This document shows positions 38,053 through 47,578 of a DNA stretch of 64,000 bases, piece after piece. The stretch covers positions 107,988-171,987 of the forward strand of contig NZ_JAJAVB010000032.1 in NCBI RefSeq assembly GCF_020615385.1, written 5' to 3'. The translations under genes and the position numbers were made by a program. The stretch's first letter is position 1; each line of letters opens with the position of its first letter. A model generated the notes under the pieces. The model saw only the letters and a list, made by a program, of their open reading frames with translations. It was not told the DNA's origin and did no database searches. Source of the stretch: Jiella soli (GTDB lineage: Bacteria; Pseudomonadota; Alphaproteobacteria; Rhizobiales; Rhizobiaceae).

Positions 38053-40911
38053 ATGTGGTTCGGCTCGAAGCACAGCCAGGCTGAGGCGCCGGCTGAACGC
38101 GAGGACGTTTCCGATCGGCTGGCCGGGCAGAAGCACCCGACGCCCGGCAATGGGGCCGCCAGCGCAACGTCCGAGCCGTCTGCGGACGATCGTTGGCATG
38201 CGCTTGACCGTGACGCCGCCCTGGCGCGGCTGCAGACGTCCGCCGCCGGGCTCAGCGATGGCGAAGCCGAACGCCGTCTCGCGGTCCACGGGCCGAACGC
38301 GCTGCCGCAGCCGCGGAGCCGCTCGCTTCTGTCCATCGTCCTCGGGCAGTTGATGAGCCCGCTCATCTACTTGCTCCTCGCGGCGGCGATCGTCTCGCTC
38401 GTCCTCGCCGAATACGACGATGCCGCTTTCATCTTCCTCGTCCTGGCCATCAACACGGCGGTGGGAGCGGCGCAGGAATGGCGCGCCGAGGCGAACACGG
38501 CTGCGCTGCGCTCCGCCATCGTCACGGTCGCTCGCGTGATCCGGAACGGAGTCGTGCGGCGGCTCGATTCGCGGCAGCTCGTTCCGGGCGACATCGTCCT
38601 CCTCGAAGGCGGCGATCGGGTCCCGGCCGACCTGCGCATCCTCGATGCTGCCGAGGCGCAGGTCGACGAGTCCTCACTGACAGGCGAATCCCTCCCGGTC
38701 GACAAGGTGGCGGGCGAGGGGCTTCCCGCCGACACGCCGCTCGCCGATCGTCTCACCATGCTGTTCGCCGGCTCGACGCTGCAGCGGGGGCGGGTGCGCG
38801 CCCTCATCATTTCCACGGGCAGCCATACCGAGCTCGGCGCCATCGCCGGCGCCCTGCGCCTGCCGGCCGCCGAACCGCCGCTGACGCGGCGGCTCGATCG
38901 TTTCACGCGCCTGCTGGGGCTCGTATCCCTCATCCTGGTTGGCGCCGTCATCGCGCTGCAGCTTAGCGTCGGCGCGACGATGCGAGAGACGTTCTTCGTC
39001 GCGATCGCGCTCGCCGTTTCGGTCATTCCCGAAGGGCTTCCGGTGGCGGTGACGATCGCGCTGTCGATCGCGACCCGCCGGATGGCGCGGCGGAGCGTCA
39101 TCGTTCGGCATCTGCCGGCGGTCGAAGGTCTCGGCGCCTGTACGGTGGTGGCGACCGACAAGACCGGCACGCTGACGATGAACCAGCTCACAGCCAAGCG
39201 CCTCTGGCTGCCGCAGCACGGCTTCATCGACGTGGACGGCGTCGGCTTCGAGGTCGAGGGACGGCTGCATCAGGGCGACGAGACGCTCAGCGGCGAAGCG
39301 CATGGCGCGGCCCGCTCGCTCGCCAGTTCGGCCGCCCTGTGCAACGACGCCGATTTCGACCCCGAGGCCGGCGCCGACGGACGCAGCGGCGACACCGTCG
39401 ACCTCGCCTTCCTGGTTCTTGCGATCAAGACCGGGCTAGACGCCGGCGCGCTGCGCAAGGCGGCCCGCCGGATCGCCGACAGACCGTTTTCGGCCGAGCG
39501 CAAATACGCCGCCAGCCTGCATGACCATGGCGACGGGCATCTGGTGCATGTCAAGGGTGCGGCCGAAGTCATCGTCCCGCTCTGCGATACGAAAGACCCG
39601 GAAGGGGTGTTGAGGCTCGCCGACGAGATGGCTAGCCGCGGCTACCGCGTGCTTGCCGTTGCCATGAAACGGGTTGGTGGCGATACCGAGCGGTCAACGC
39701 ACGCGCCCCTCGACCGCGAACTCGGCGGGCTGACGCTGCTGGGTCTCGTCGGATTCATCGACCCCCTGCGGCCGGAGGCGAAGCAGGCCGTCGAGGACTG
39801 CCACCGGGCCGGAGTGGCGGTGAAGATGATCACCGGAGATCATGCCGCGACGGCGCTCGCGATCGCACGCGAACTCGGCATCGCCGAACGCCCGGAGGAA
39901 GTGGTGACGGGTCGCGAGATCGCCGCCGCCGGAGTCGGTCTCGACCGGCGCATCGCCGCCGCCCGGGTCTTCGCGCGGGTCGAGCCGGCACACAAGGTGC
40001 GGATCGTCGAAGCGCTGCAGACTGCGGGGCAAGTCGTGGTGATGACCGGCGACGGCGTCAACGACGCCCCGGCGCTGCACCGCGCCGATCTCGGCGTCGC
40101 GATGGGAAGGGACGGCACCGACGCGGCCCGCGACGCCGCCGATCTCGTGCTCGCGGACGACAATTTTGCCTCCGTGGTCGCCGGTATCGACGAGGGTCGC
40201 GCGGCCTATGCGAACATCCGCAAAGTGATCTACCTGTCGATCTCGACCGGTGCTGCGGAAGCGGTGATGTTCCTGCTCGCACTTGCCCTCGGCCTGCCGC
40301 TGCCGCTGACGGCCGTCCAACTCCTCTGGCTCAATCTCGTGACGAATGGCGGTCAGCATGTCGCGCTGGCGGCGGAAGGATCCGAGCCCGGCCTTCTCGC
40401 CCGCCCGCCGCGCTCGCCGAAGGAACCGCTGTTCGACCGGCTGATGATCCGCCAGACGCTGCTGTCAGGTGCGGTCATCGGTCTCGTCTCCACCGCCGCC
40501 TTCGCCTGGATGATCAACCAGGGCTGGAGCGAGTTCGATGCCCGCAACACGCTGCTCTTCCTGATGGTGGCCTTCGAGAACGTGCATGTCTTCAACTGCC
40601 GCTCGGAGACGCGGTCGGCGTTCCGCGTCAAACTGTCGGCGAATTGGGCGCTTGTCGCGGCGGTCGTCGGGGCGCAGGCGCTCCATATTGGCGCCGCCTT
40701 CACACCGGGCCTGCGCGACCTCCTGGGGCTTTCGCCCCTGCCGCTGTCGGAATGGCTTCTGCTGGTTCCGCTCGCGCTGTCGGTGCTGGTCGTGATGGAG
40801 ACGGACAAGCTCCTGCGCCTCTGGAGCGCGAAGCGGGCTGCGGGCCGTTCCCGGAGCGAGCCCGCAGCCGAAGACGGCGTCAGCGTGGCCCGGCCGGAAG
40901 AGGCGGGATGA
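38053..40911 (+). CDS. P2-type cation-transporting ATPase
   Basis: The 952-residue ATPase has an N-terminal cation-ATPase domain (ALARLQTSAAGLSDGEAERRL), an actuator with SLTGES, the membrane motif PEGLPV (from P326), the phosphorylated aspartate D369 in DKTGTLT, and TGDGVNDAPAL. PEGLP and the absence of heavy-metal CxxC motifs place it with Ca2+/Na+/K+-type P2 ATPases; the exact ion is not determined. ATG 38053 is chosen right after the previous stop. The next gene overlaps its stop by 4 bases. Confidence 0.92.
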   Translation: MWFGSKHSQAEAPAEREDVSDRLAGQKHPTPGNGAASATSEPSADDRWHALDRDAALARLQTSAAGLSDGEAERRLAVHGPNALPQPRSRSLLSIVLGQLMSPLIYLLLAAAIVSLVLAEYDDAAFIFLVLAINTAVGAAQEWRAEANTAALRSAIVTVARVIRNGVVRRLDSRQLVPGDIVLLEGGDRVPADLRILDAAEAQVDESSLTGESLPVDKVAGEGLPADTPLADRLTMLFAGSTLQRGRVRALIISTGSHTELGAIAGALRLPAAEPPLTRRLDRFTRLLGLVSLILVGAVIALQLSVGATMRETFFVAIALAVSVIPEGLPVAVTIALSIATRRMARRSVIVRHLPAVEGLGACTVVATDKTGTLTMNQLTAKRLWLPQHGFIDVDGVGFEVEGRLHQGDETLSGEAHGAARSLASSAALCNDADFDPEAGADGRSGDTVDLAFLVLAIKTGLDAGALRKAARRIADRPFSAERKYAASLHDHGDGHLVHVKGAAEVIVPLCDTKDPEGVLRLADEMASRGYRVLAVAMKRVGGDTERSTHAPLDRELGGLTLLGLVGFIDPLRPEAKQAVEDCHRAGVAVKMITGDHAATALAIARELGIAERPEEVVTGREIAAAGVGLDRRIAAARVFARVEPAHKVRIVEALQTAGQVVVMTGDGVNDAPALHRADLGVAMGRDGTDAARDAADLVLADDNFASVVAGIDEGRAAYANIRKVIYLSISTGAAEAVMFLLALALGLPLPLTAVQLLWLNLVTNGGQHVALAAEGSEPGLLARPPRSPKEPLFDRLMIRQTLLSGAVIGLVSTAAFAWMINQGWSEFDARNTLLFLMVAFENVHVFNCRSETRSAFRVKLSANWALVAAVVGAQALHIGAAFTPGLRDLLGLSPLPLSEWLLLVPLALSVLVVMETDKLLRLWSAKRAAGRSRSEPAAEDGVSVARPEEAG

Positions 40912-42005
40912 AGGCGGCGTTCGAGCGGCAGACGCTTTCGTCGTTGATCCTGATCGGGGCCGTCCTGATCGGCCTTTATCTCTGCTGGCTGATGGCGGCA
41001 CCGTTCCTGCCGGCGATCGTCTGGTCCTTCGTCCTCGCCGTACTCGCGCGGCCGCTGAATATCAGGCTTCGCCGCCTGACCGGTCAAAGGGCGATCTCGT
41101 CCGGCTTGACCGTCGCCCTCGTGGCGGCCCTCGTAGTCTTTCCCGGCCTGATGCTCGCCGGCACGCTTCTGTCCGAGGCCGTGCGGAACGCCACCTATCT
41201 CGAAGCGCTGCTTGCCGCCAATCCCTGGTCGGCGATCCTCGATTCGCATCCACTGGTCGCGACTGCCGTCGACTGGATCGACCAGCGCTTCGACATGCAA
41301 AGCATCCTGCAATCGGCCGCCGCCTGGTTCGGACGCTGGAGCGCCGGCCTGCTGCAGGGCTCGATCATGGGTTCCATCAACCTGCTTCTGACCTTCTACT
41401 TCCTGTTCTACCTGTTGCGGGACGAAGAGCGGGCGGTCGCAGCGCTTGAGGATGCGCTTCCCCTGTCGCGGGAGGAATTTGCGCTCCTGTGCGAGCGCGT
41501 GGTCGCCACGATCCGCGCCAGCATCTTCGGGACCGCCTTCGTCGCAATGCTGCAGGGTGTGCTCGGCGGGCTGAGCTTCTGGTGGCTGGGGCTTCCGGCT
41601 CCGATCTTCTGGGGCGTCGTCATGGGCATTCTTGGCATCGTGCCGTTCCTGGGCGCCTTCGTCATCTGGGCGCCGGCCGCGGCCTATCTGGCGCTCGCCG
41701 GCGATCTTCAGTCCGCGGGCCTCCTCGCGGTGTGGGGTACTTTCATCGTCGGCCTTGTCGACAATCTCGTCTATCCGATCCTTGTCGGGCGACAGCTGAT
41801 GATTCACAGCGCGGTGTCCTTCGTCGCCGTCGTGGGTGGGATCGTCGTCTTCGGCACCATCGGATTCGTGCTCGGCCCGATCGTCGTGGCGGTTTCGCTG
41901 GTCCTCGTGCGGATGTGGCGATTGCGTTCGCTCGCCGCGCCGATCGGAAGCGCAGAGGTGTCAGGCGAGGAATCCAACGATAGTCGGGCGGCTCCGGACG
42001 CTTGA
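40908..42005 (+). CDS. AI-2E family transporter (PerM-like)
   Basis: The 365-residue membrane protein has about seven to eight transmembrane segments in the AI-2E/PerM pattern, including TFYFLFYLLRDEE, GVVMGILGIVPFLGAFVIWAPAA and DNLVYPILVGRQLMIHSAVSFVAVVGGI. Family members have been linked to export of autoinducer-2 or to Na+/H+ antiport. Coupling (ATGA overlap) to a P2 cation ATPase makes a role in ion homeostasis the better guess. Confidence 0.9.
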   Translation: MKAAFERQTLSSLILIGAVLIGLYLCWLMAAPFLPAIVWSFVLAVLARPLNIRLRRLTGQRAISSGLTVALVAALVVFPGLMLAGTLLSEAVRNATYLEALLAANPWSAILDSHPLVATAVDWIDQRFDMQSILQSAAAWFGRWSAGLLQGSIMGSINLLLTFYFLFYLLRDEERAVAALEDALPLSREEFALLCERVVATIRASIFGTAFVAMLQGVLGGLSFWWLGLPAPIFWGVVMGILGIVPFLGAFVIWAPAAAYLALAGDLQSAGLLAVWGTFIVGLVDNLVYPILVGRQLMIHSAVSFVAVVGGIVVFGTIGFVLGPIVVAVSLVLVRMWRLRSLAAPIGSAEVSGEESNDSRAAPDA

Positions 42006-42135
42006 TCGAAGGCGCGGGTCTGGAGCGTCGCGTCGAAGAGTGGGTCCCGTTCTTCGGAAAGATCCGATGTGGCAGCAAAGAGATCGAGATAGGCCGGAGG
42101 TGTGGATCCGGTCTGCCGCCCGACGCTTGGTGGCG

Positions 42136-43119
42136 TCAGGGTACGAGCACCGCCGCGCCCTGGAACCTGCCCGCGCGAAGGTCGGCCAGCGCCTCGTTGG
42201 CGGCGGCGAGCGGATAGACGGTCGTGGTTGTCTTCACGCCCGCCTCCGGCGCCAGCGTCAGGAATTCGGTTGCGTCCTGCCGGGTCAGATTGGCGACGGA
42301 TACGATGCTGCGTTCCTCCCAGAGCAGGGAATAGGGAAATTGCGGGATGTCGCTCATGTGGATGCCGCCGCACACGACGCGGCCGCCCTTGCGAACCGCC
42401 TTCAGCGCCGCCGGGACGAGCGGGCCGACGGGCGCGAAGATGATCGCCGCATCGAGCGGTTCGGGCGGCCGCTCGTCTGATCCGCCGGCCCATCTGCAGC
42501 CGAGCGAGAGGGCATGCGCCTGTGCGGCCTCGTCGCCGTTCCGCGTGAAGGCGTAGACGTCGCGGCCCTGCCAGCTGCAGACCTGGGCGATGATATGGGC
42601 GGCGGCGCCGAAGCCGTAGAGGCCGATGCGACGGGCGTCCCCCGCCATCTTCAGCGAGCGCCAGCCGATCAAGCCGGCGCACATGAGCGGCGCCGCGGCG
42701 ACCGGGTCGACGAAGCCCTTCATGGGAAAGGCGAAATCGGCATCGGCGGCGACATGGGTGGCAAAGCCGCCGTCACGGGTATAGCCGGTGAAGAGCGGTC
42801 GGTCACAGAGGTTCTCGCGGCCTTCCAGGCAATAGGGGCATGCTCCGCAGGTGTGGCCGAGCCAGGGAATGCCAACGCGCGTGCCGACGGGCAGCGTCTC
42901 GACGCCCGCGCCGATCGCATCGACGATCCCGACGATCTCGTGGCCCGGCACAACCGGCAGCTTCGGGTGGGTGAGGTCGCCGTCGACGACGTGAAGGTCG
43001 GTCCGGCAGACCGCGCAGGCCTCCACCTTGACCCGGATCTCGCCGGCACCCGGCACAGGATCCGGCCGGTCCTCGAACTGCAGCGGCCGGCCGATTTCGT
43101 GAAGCACCATCGCCTTCAT
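42136..43119 (-). CDS. Zinc-dependent alcohol dehydrogenase (AdhA-like)
   Basis: The 327-residue MDR-family dehydrogenase has the catalytic zinc ligands C38 and H60/E61 (CAVCRTDLHVVDG and PGHEIVG) and the structural zinc cysteines C91, C94, C97 and C105. The nucleotide-binding region IGLYGFGAAAHIIAQV deviates slightly from GxGxxG (GFGAAA). Close relatives are propanol-preferring or acetaldehyde-reducing enzymes often induced without oxygen. The ATG at 43119 has GGGGG upstream. An FNR/FixK box lies in the shared region with hsp20. Confidence 0.9.
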   Translation of the reverse strand: MKAMVLHEIGRPLQFEDRPDPVPGAGEIRVKVEACAVCRTDLHVVDGDLTHPKLPVVPGHEIVGIVDAIGAGVETLPVGTRVGIPWLGHTCGACPYCLEGRENLCDRPLFTGYTRDGGFATHVAADADFAFPMKGFVDPVAAAPLMCAGLIGWRSLKMAGDARRIGLYGFGAAAHIIAQVCSWQGRDVYAFTRNGDEAAQAHALSLGCRWAGGSDERPPEPLDAAIIFAPVGPLVPAALKAVRKGGRVVCGGIHMSDIPQFPYSLLWEERSIVSVANLTRQDATEFLTLAPEAGVKTTTTVYPLAAANEALADLRAGRFQGAAVLVP

Positions 43120-43317
43120 GATTTCACCCCCTGGGATACCCACTGGACCACGGTGCGGACCTTCGAAAAAGTGCCGCGGCTGCCGATCTTTCGAAATCAT
43201 TCCATTCCCGCCTGCCTGCCGGTTTGACCTCGCGCAAGCGGCTGCGGCTGCTGCGGCCCTTCATGGCCCGGTCCGGTCGACCCTTTTTCCGGCTAAGTCT
43301 TCGCAAGGGCGAGAGGC

Positions 43318-43331
43318 TTGATCGGGATCAA
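43318..43331. promoter_or_regulatory. FNR/FixK box between adh and hsp20
   Basis: TTGATCGGGATCAA is a perfect TTGAT-N4-ATCAA palindrome. It is roughly central in a 398-base gene-free region (43120-43517), so it can serve both divergent genes; leaders of about 150-165 bases would result. Confidence 0.75.
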
Positions 43332-43464
43332 GGCGCCGGGCGCGCTCCTGCTGCCTCATCGCGCCGTCCGAACACTCACGCGAAACGGCGCCATCCAATC
43401 CGGCACACCATCGGTACGGGCGCCGCGTCCGAAATCGCAACCCGTGTTCGTCGACCCCTCACAC

Positions 43465-43520
43465 GACCTGACACCGCAACGCCGAGTCAGGTCATCGCTC
43501 ATGAAGGAGACTGCATCATG
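43465..43520 (+). promoter_or_regulatory. ROSE-like RNA thermometer before hsp20
   Basis: Hairpin 1 pairs GACCTGAC (43465-43472) with GTCAGGTC (43486-43493). Hairpin 2 pairs GTC (43491-43493) with GAC (43509-43511) and, after a bulged A, TCGCT (43495-43499) with AGGA (43505-43508), leaving G43497 bulged. This U(U/C)GCU anti-Shine-Dalgarno with a bulged G opposite AGGA is the hallmark of ROSE elements that control small heat-shock genes in rhizobia. The two hairpins share three bases and would sit end to end or compete. Confidence 0.6.
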
Positions 43521-44060
43521 GCCGATACAGCAACCAAGCTGCCCGTGAAGACCGAGACTGACGCGCCATCGGCGACCGCCGCGACCCGCGCCTGGTCGCC
43601 CTTCGAGACGCTCCGCGGCGAGATGGACCGTCTCTTCGACATGTTCGGCGGCCGCCGGGGCGGACCCTTGTCGCGAGGGGACTTCGATCTCGATTTCTCC
43701 CTGCCCAAGGGCATGACGTTCGGGGCCGGTACGCCTGCGGTGGACGTCGCCGAAAAGGACGGCGAATACGAGATCACCGCCGAACTGCCGGGGCTCGACG
43801 AGAAAGACGTCGAGGTGAAGGTCGCGAACGGCGCTCTGACCATCAAGGGCGAGAAGAAGGAGGAGAAGGAAGAGCGGCAGAAAGACTATTACCTGTCCGA
43901 ACGCCGCTACGGTACCTTCGTGCGCTCCTTCGCCCTCCCGAAGGGTGTCGATCAGGACAAGATCGCCGCGCGGTTCGCCAAGGGCGTCCTGACGGTCACG
44001 CTGCCGAAGACGCCCGAGGCCAAGGCCGAGGAGAAGAAGATCGAGGTGAAGGCGGCCTGA
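43518..44060 (+). CDS. Small heat-shock protein, Hsp20 family
   Basis: The 180-residue chaperone holds unfolding proteins under stress. After an N-terminal arm (PFETLRGEMDRLFDMFGG) comes the alpha-crystallin domain: PAVDVAEKDGEYEITAELPGLDEKDVEVKV and RRYGTFVRSFALPKGVD, ending in the GVLTVTLPK strand. ATG 43518 follows GGAG by 8 bases, and that ribosome site is masked in the predicted thermometer. ftsH follows after 103 bases that include a hairpin. Confidence 0.95.
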   Translation: MADTATKLPVKTETDAPSATAATRAWSPFETLRGEMDRLFDMFGGRRGGPLSRGDFDLDFSLPKGMTFGAGTPAVDVAEKDGEYEITAELPGLDEKDVEVKVANGALTIKGEKKEEKEERQKDYYLSERRYGTFVRSFALPKGVDQDKIAARFAKGVLTVTLPKTPEAKAEEKKIEVKAA

Positions 44061-44081
44061 GCACCTTCACGTCTTCGGGGA

Positions 44082-44120
44082 GGGCGCCGCTGCCGTGGAG
44101 AACCGGGCGGCGCCCTTCGC
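44082..44120 (+). terminator. Hairpin between hsp20 and ftsH
   Basis: GGGCGCCGC (44082-44090) pairs perfectly with GCGGCGCCC (44107-44115) across a 16-base loop, followed by TTCGCC without a clear T tract. It may attenuate read-through into ftsH or protect the hsp20 mRNA. Confidence 0.45.
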
Positions 44121-44163
44121 CATTGTTCGAGCCCGTCCCGAGATGATGCGAAACAGGTGACCC

Positions 44164-46077
44164 ATGGCAGAGAAGCCGTCCAACGACAGCACGAAGCACG
44201 ACTTCACCATGTGGTACGTCTTCGCCGCATTCACGCTGATCCTGTTCCTGCAATGGGGCTGGCAGAGCTACGGGACCATCGAGACGATCCCCTACAGTCA
44301 GTTCGACAAGCTGGTTGCACAGGATCAGATCGCCGAGGCGACGGTCGGCGACAGCCAGATCTCCGGCAAGCTGAAGGTGCCGCTGCCCAACGGCAATTCC
44401 GATTTCGTCACGATGCGGGTCGACCCGGCGATCGCCGACAAGCTCGCCGCCCATGGCGTGACGGTCAAGGGTACGGGATCGGGCGGCTTCCTCGCGACGA
44501 TCCTCTCCTGGGTGCTGCCGCTCTTCATCTTCTACATGATCTGGTCCTTCGCCTTCCGGCGGATCGCGGGCGGGCAGGGTTTCGGCGGCGGGCTGATGTC
44601 GATCGGCAAGTCGCGCGCGAAGATCTATGTCGAGAAGGACACCAAGGTGACGTTCGCGGACGTCGCCGGCGTCGAGGAGGCGAAGGCGGAGCTCAACGAG
44701 ATCGTCGCCTTCCTGAAGGACCCGGATACATACGGCCGGCTCGGCGCGCGCTCGCCGAAGGGCATCCTTCTCGTCGGCCCGCCGGGGACCGGCAAGACGC
44801 TGCTCGCCAGAGCCGTCGCGGGCGAGGCGGGCGTGCCCTTCTTCTCGATCTCGGGCTCCGAATTCGTCGAGATGTTCGTCGGCGTCGGCGCCGCGCGCGT
44901 CCGTGACCTGTTCGGCGAGGCCCGCAAGGCAGCGCCGGCGATCATCTTCATCGACGAGTTGGATGCGCTCGGCAGGAGCCGGGCCGCCGGCGGCAATATC
45001 GGCGGCTTCGACGAAAAGGAGCAAACCCTGAACCAACTGCTCGCGGAGCTCGACGGCTTCGATCCGACGTCCGGCGTCATCCTTCTGGCGGCGACCAACC
45101 GGCCGGAGATCCTCGATCCGGCCCTTCTGAGGGCGGGGCGCTTCGACCGGCAGGTGCTCGTCGACCGCCCGGATCAGGGTGGCCGGCTGGCGATCCTTCA
45201 GGTCCACGTAAAGAAGATCGCGCTCGCACCGGAAGTCGACCTTGCGGCTGTCGCAGCTCTCACCACCGGCTTCACCGGGGCCGACCTTGCCAATCTCGTC
45301 AACGAGGCGGCGATCGCCGCGACGCGTCGCGACGCGGACCGGGTGACCTTCGCCGATTTCACCGCCGCGATCGAGAGGATCGTCGCCGGGATCGAGAAGA
45401 AGAGCCGGATCCTGAGGCCGGCGGAGCGCCGGCGCGTCGCCTATCACGAGATGGGCCACGCGCTCGTTGCCGCAGGGCTTCCGGGCGTCGATCCGGTGCA
45501 GAAGGTCTCGATCATCCCGCGCGGGGTCGGCGCCCTGGGCTACACCATGCAGCGCCCGACGGAGGACCGCTTCCTGCTGGCGGAGAGCGAATTGAAGAAC
45601 CGCATCGCCGTCCTGATGGGCGGGCGGGCGGCGGAACGGCTGATCTTCGCCGGCGACGTCTCGACCGGCGCGGCCGACGACCTGCAGCGGGCGACGGACA
45701 TCGCCACGGAGATGGTGACGAAATACGGGATGAACGACGTCCTCGGTCAAAGGACCTACAGCCGCACGGTCCAGACCTTTCTCGCAAGTCCGGCCGACAA
45801 ATCCTTCGACGCCTCGGACGCGACCGGCCGCGAGATCGACGTTGCCGTGCGCGAGGCGGTCGAGGAGGCGTCGCGGGCGGCGCAGGCGATCCTCGAGGCC
45901 AAGAGCGACGATCTGGAGGCCGGCGCCAAGCTGCTGCTCGAGCGCGAGACGCTGACGGCCGAGGAGTTTGCGCCGCTGCGGGCATCGCCGGGCGCCGAGG
46001 CCAGCGCTGCCGGGGCCGCCGGGAAGTCTCTCGCTGCCTTCGAAGCACTCGGCCTCGTCGCCGCGGCGCCGCGCTGA
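44164..46077 (+). CDS. ftsH: ATP-dependent zinc metalloprotease FtsH (accessory copy)
   Basis: The 637-residue membrane protease has two N-terminal membrane segments (about 16-34 and 115-135), an AAA module with Walker A GPPGTGKT (205-212) and the second region of homology [21 protein letters not shown], and the zinc motif HEMGH (428-432). It degrades misfolded membrane and some cytosolic proteins. The essential ftsH of this order normally sits beside tilS or folP; here the neighbours are stress genes, so this is probably a second copy for low-oxygen or heat stress. Confidence 0.93.
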   Translation: MAEKPSNDSTKHDFTMWYVFAAFTLILFLQWGWQSYGTIETIPYSQFDKLVAQDQIAEATVGDSQISGKLKVPLPNGNSDFVTMRVDPAIADKLAAHGVTVKGTGSGGFLATILSWVLPLFIFYMIWSFAFRRIAGGQGFGGGLMSIGKSRAKIYVEKDTKVTFADVAGVEEAKAELNEIVAFLKDPDTYGRLGARSPKGILLVGPPGTGKTLLARAVAGEAGVPFFSISGSEFVEMFVGVGAARVRDLFGEARKAAPAIIFIDELDALGRSRAAGGNIGGFDEKEQTLNQLLAELDGFDPTSGVILLAATNRPEILDPALLRAGRFDRQVLVDRPDQGGRLAILQVHVKKIALAPEVDLAAVAALTTGFTGADLANLVNEAAIAATRRDADRVTFADFTAAIERIVAGIEKKSRILRPAERRRVAYHEMGHALVAAGLPGVDPVQKVSIIPRGVGALGYTMQRPTEDRFLLAESELKNRIAVLMGGRAAERLIFAGDVSTGAADDLQRATDIATEMVTKYGMNDVLGQRTYSRTVQTFLASPADKSFDASDATGREIDVAVREAVEEASRAAQAILEAKSDDLEAGAKLLLERETLTAEEFAPLRASPGAEASAAGAAGKSLAAFEALGLVAAAPR

Positions 46078-46117
46078 CGGACGGATCGGCGAGGAATTGC
46101 CGAGGGGAACCCCGCAG

Positions 46118-46131
46118 TTGATCGCCGTCAA
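46118..46131 (+). promoter_or_regulatory. FNR/FixK box upstream of the conserved orphan at 46189
   Basis: TTGATCGCCGTCAA matches TTGAT-N4-GTCAA. Its centre lies about 64 bases before the ATG, which fits activation from -41.5 with a leader of about 23 bases. Confidence 0.7.
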
Positions 46132-46188
46132 GGCAAGGCGGCCGCCCGGACGCTTGGATCAGTTCCGACAAGTCTAAGGAGAAGACGC

Positions 46189-46590
46189 ATGAGCACGACC
46201 GCCCCTCAGAAGCCGCAAGGCGTTCCGGCCAGCTTCCGGCACGTCCGGCTGGAGCTCGCCCGCGAGAAGGATCACCCGGAGGGTGACCGGTACCAGGGTT
46301 ACGACATCCTCGTGCCGCTCGATGCCTCCGGCCATCTCGATCCGGGAGAGTGGAAGGCGCACCAGGCGGCCTGCCGCGTACGCCGTTTCCACGAGGGCGA
46401 GGCGGACCAGATCGGCCGCCTGCGCCGCAAGCCCGGCGGCACCTGGTATTTCGACTATGTGGAAGGACGCGAGGACGACGAGGTGGGGTTCCGCTTCGGC
46501 GCGGAACGGTTCGTGCCGGGCGAATACGTCTCGATCAGCCATCGCGGCGTCATGCACACCTACCAGATCAAGCGCGTCCAGGAACTCTGA
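46189..46590 (+). CDS. Conserved hypothetical protein in the FixK island
   Basis: I do not recognise this 133-residue soluble protein. It has no signal peptide, membrane segment or cysteine apart from one (AACRVRRF), and is charged throughout. Motifs that stand out are VRLELAREKDHPEGDRYQGYD, RRKPGGTWYFDYVEG, VGFRFGAERFVPGEYVSI and MHTYQIKRVQ, suggesting a small beta-rich fold. AAGGAGAAGACGC precedes the ATG. A well-placed FNR/FixK box suggests that it is made under low oxygen. Confidence 0.8.
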   Translation: MSTTAPQKPQGVPASFRHVRLELAREKDHPEGDRYQGYDILVPLDASGHLDPGEWKAHQAACRVRRFHEGEADQIGRLRRKPGGTWYFDYVEGREDDEVGFRFGAERFVPGEYVSISHRGVMHTYQIKRVQEL

Positions 46591-46784
46591 TCGGCGAGGC
46601 AACCGCCGCGTCGATCAATTCCAGAGGGAGTGCGGGCTGTTCGTCGGAACATCCCTTCCGTCAGCCGGTCCTTTGGTCACGAACCATGAGGGCCGGCATC
46701 AAATCTCGATTTCAAAGAGGACTGGTGAACGAAGCCGGAGGATCCGGCCCAACCGCCAGTCCCATGTCCTCAAGGAGGCGAGTC

Positions 46785-47234
46785 ATGCAGGAGGCAGCGA
46801 TACGGGATCCGGTCGGCGACGAGTTCAGTTCGCCCGAAATGATCTTCCTCGGTTACCAGGCGTGGCACGTCCCGCTTCGGGCCATGACGATCGGCTGGCA
46901 GACGGCAGCGACCTTCGCGACCGGGATGCTTGGCTTCACGGCCCAGCGGCTGACCGAAAACCAGAAGACCGCCCGGGCCCTGATGGAATGCTGGAACTGG
47001 AGCGGTGCGGAGACGGAGCAGCGCGCCTGGCTGGAGGCGGCCGTCCGGCAATATCGCGAGATCGGCGCGGCGGCAACGCGCCTGCAGCAAGATGCGACGG
47101 ATCGGCTGGCGGCGGAACTCGGCGATGTCTGGACGCTTCCGGCCGGGGAAGAGCCGGCGCCGGAACGGGCCGCTGTCGAGGCGGAGGGCAATGACGCCCC
47201 GATGCTCGACGAGCGGCCGGTCGATCCCGCCTGA
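46785..47234 (+). CDS. Possible phasin-like protein
   Basis: The 149-residue protein has an amphipathic, Ala-rich helical core (MTIGWQTAATFATGMLGFTAQRL followed by WLEAAVRQYREIGAAATRLQQDATDRL) and an acidic Pro/Glu tail. This composition recalls phasins, which coat polyhydroxyalkanoate granules, and a PHA synthase is encoded in the same island. The assignment is inference; no diagnostic motif is present. An ideal AAGGAGG lies 6 bases before ATG 46785; an in-frame ATG at 46764 is less likely. A strong terminator follows at 47350. Confidence 0.6.
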   Translation: MQEAAIRDPVGDEFSSPEMIFLGYQAWHVPLRAMTIGWQTAATFATGMLGFTAQRLTENQKTARALMECWNWSGAETEQRAWLEAAVRQYREIGAAATRLQQDATDRLAAELGDVWTLPAGEEPAPERAAVEAEGNDAPMLDERPVDPA

Positions 47235-47349
47235 GGGTCCTGCGCTCGGGAATGCGCTCCGCAATCCAAGGACGCGGCGGCGCGCGATATGAGGCCAAGA
47301 GGACGCGGGCTCCTATTCGGCCGGTAAACGACACTTGGTGAGGAGGGCA

Positions 47350-47382
47350 GGGGTCGGCAGGTGCCGGCCCCTCGATTTTTTT
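47350..47382 (+). terminator. Strong intrinsic terminator after the phasin-like gene
   Basis: GGGGTCGGC (47350-47358) pairs with GCCGGCCCC (47363-47371), one G-U pair included, across a 4-base loop, and seven T residues follow after TCGA. It ends plus-strand transcription of the island. The rest of 47235-47578 holds no gene I can support. Confidence 0.85.
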
Positions 47383-47578
47383 GACGAGGCGCTGCCGGAC
47401 GGTGCCATCGACCCCCTCGACGACGGGTCGGGCCGCAGATGCTGCGCCTACCGCTCCACCGGTCACGCCGCGGACGGTCATGGATTGCCCGCGGCGGCGG
47501 TGGCACGCTTTCGCGTACCGTCGCGGCTGCGGCGGCGCAGCGTTTTTCAAGCCCTGATATCCAGCTGTCGGAGCGCGT

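Noticed and set aside
42006-42135. Minus-strand stretch that reads AYLDLFAATSDLSEERDPL between the AI-2E gene and adh
   Set aside because: No plausible start lies in frame after the adh stop, and it runs into antisense of the AI-2E gene, so there is no support for a gene.
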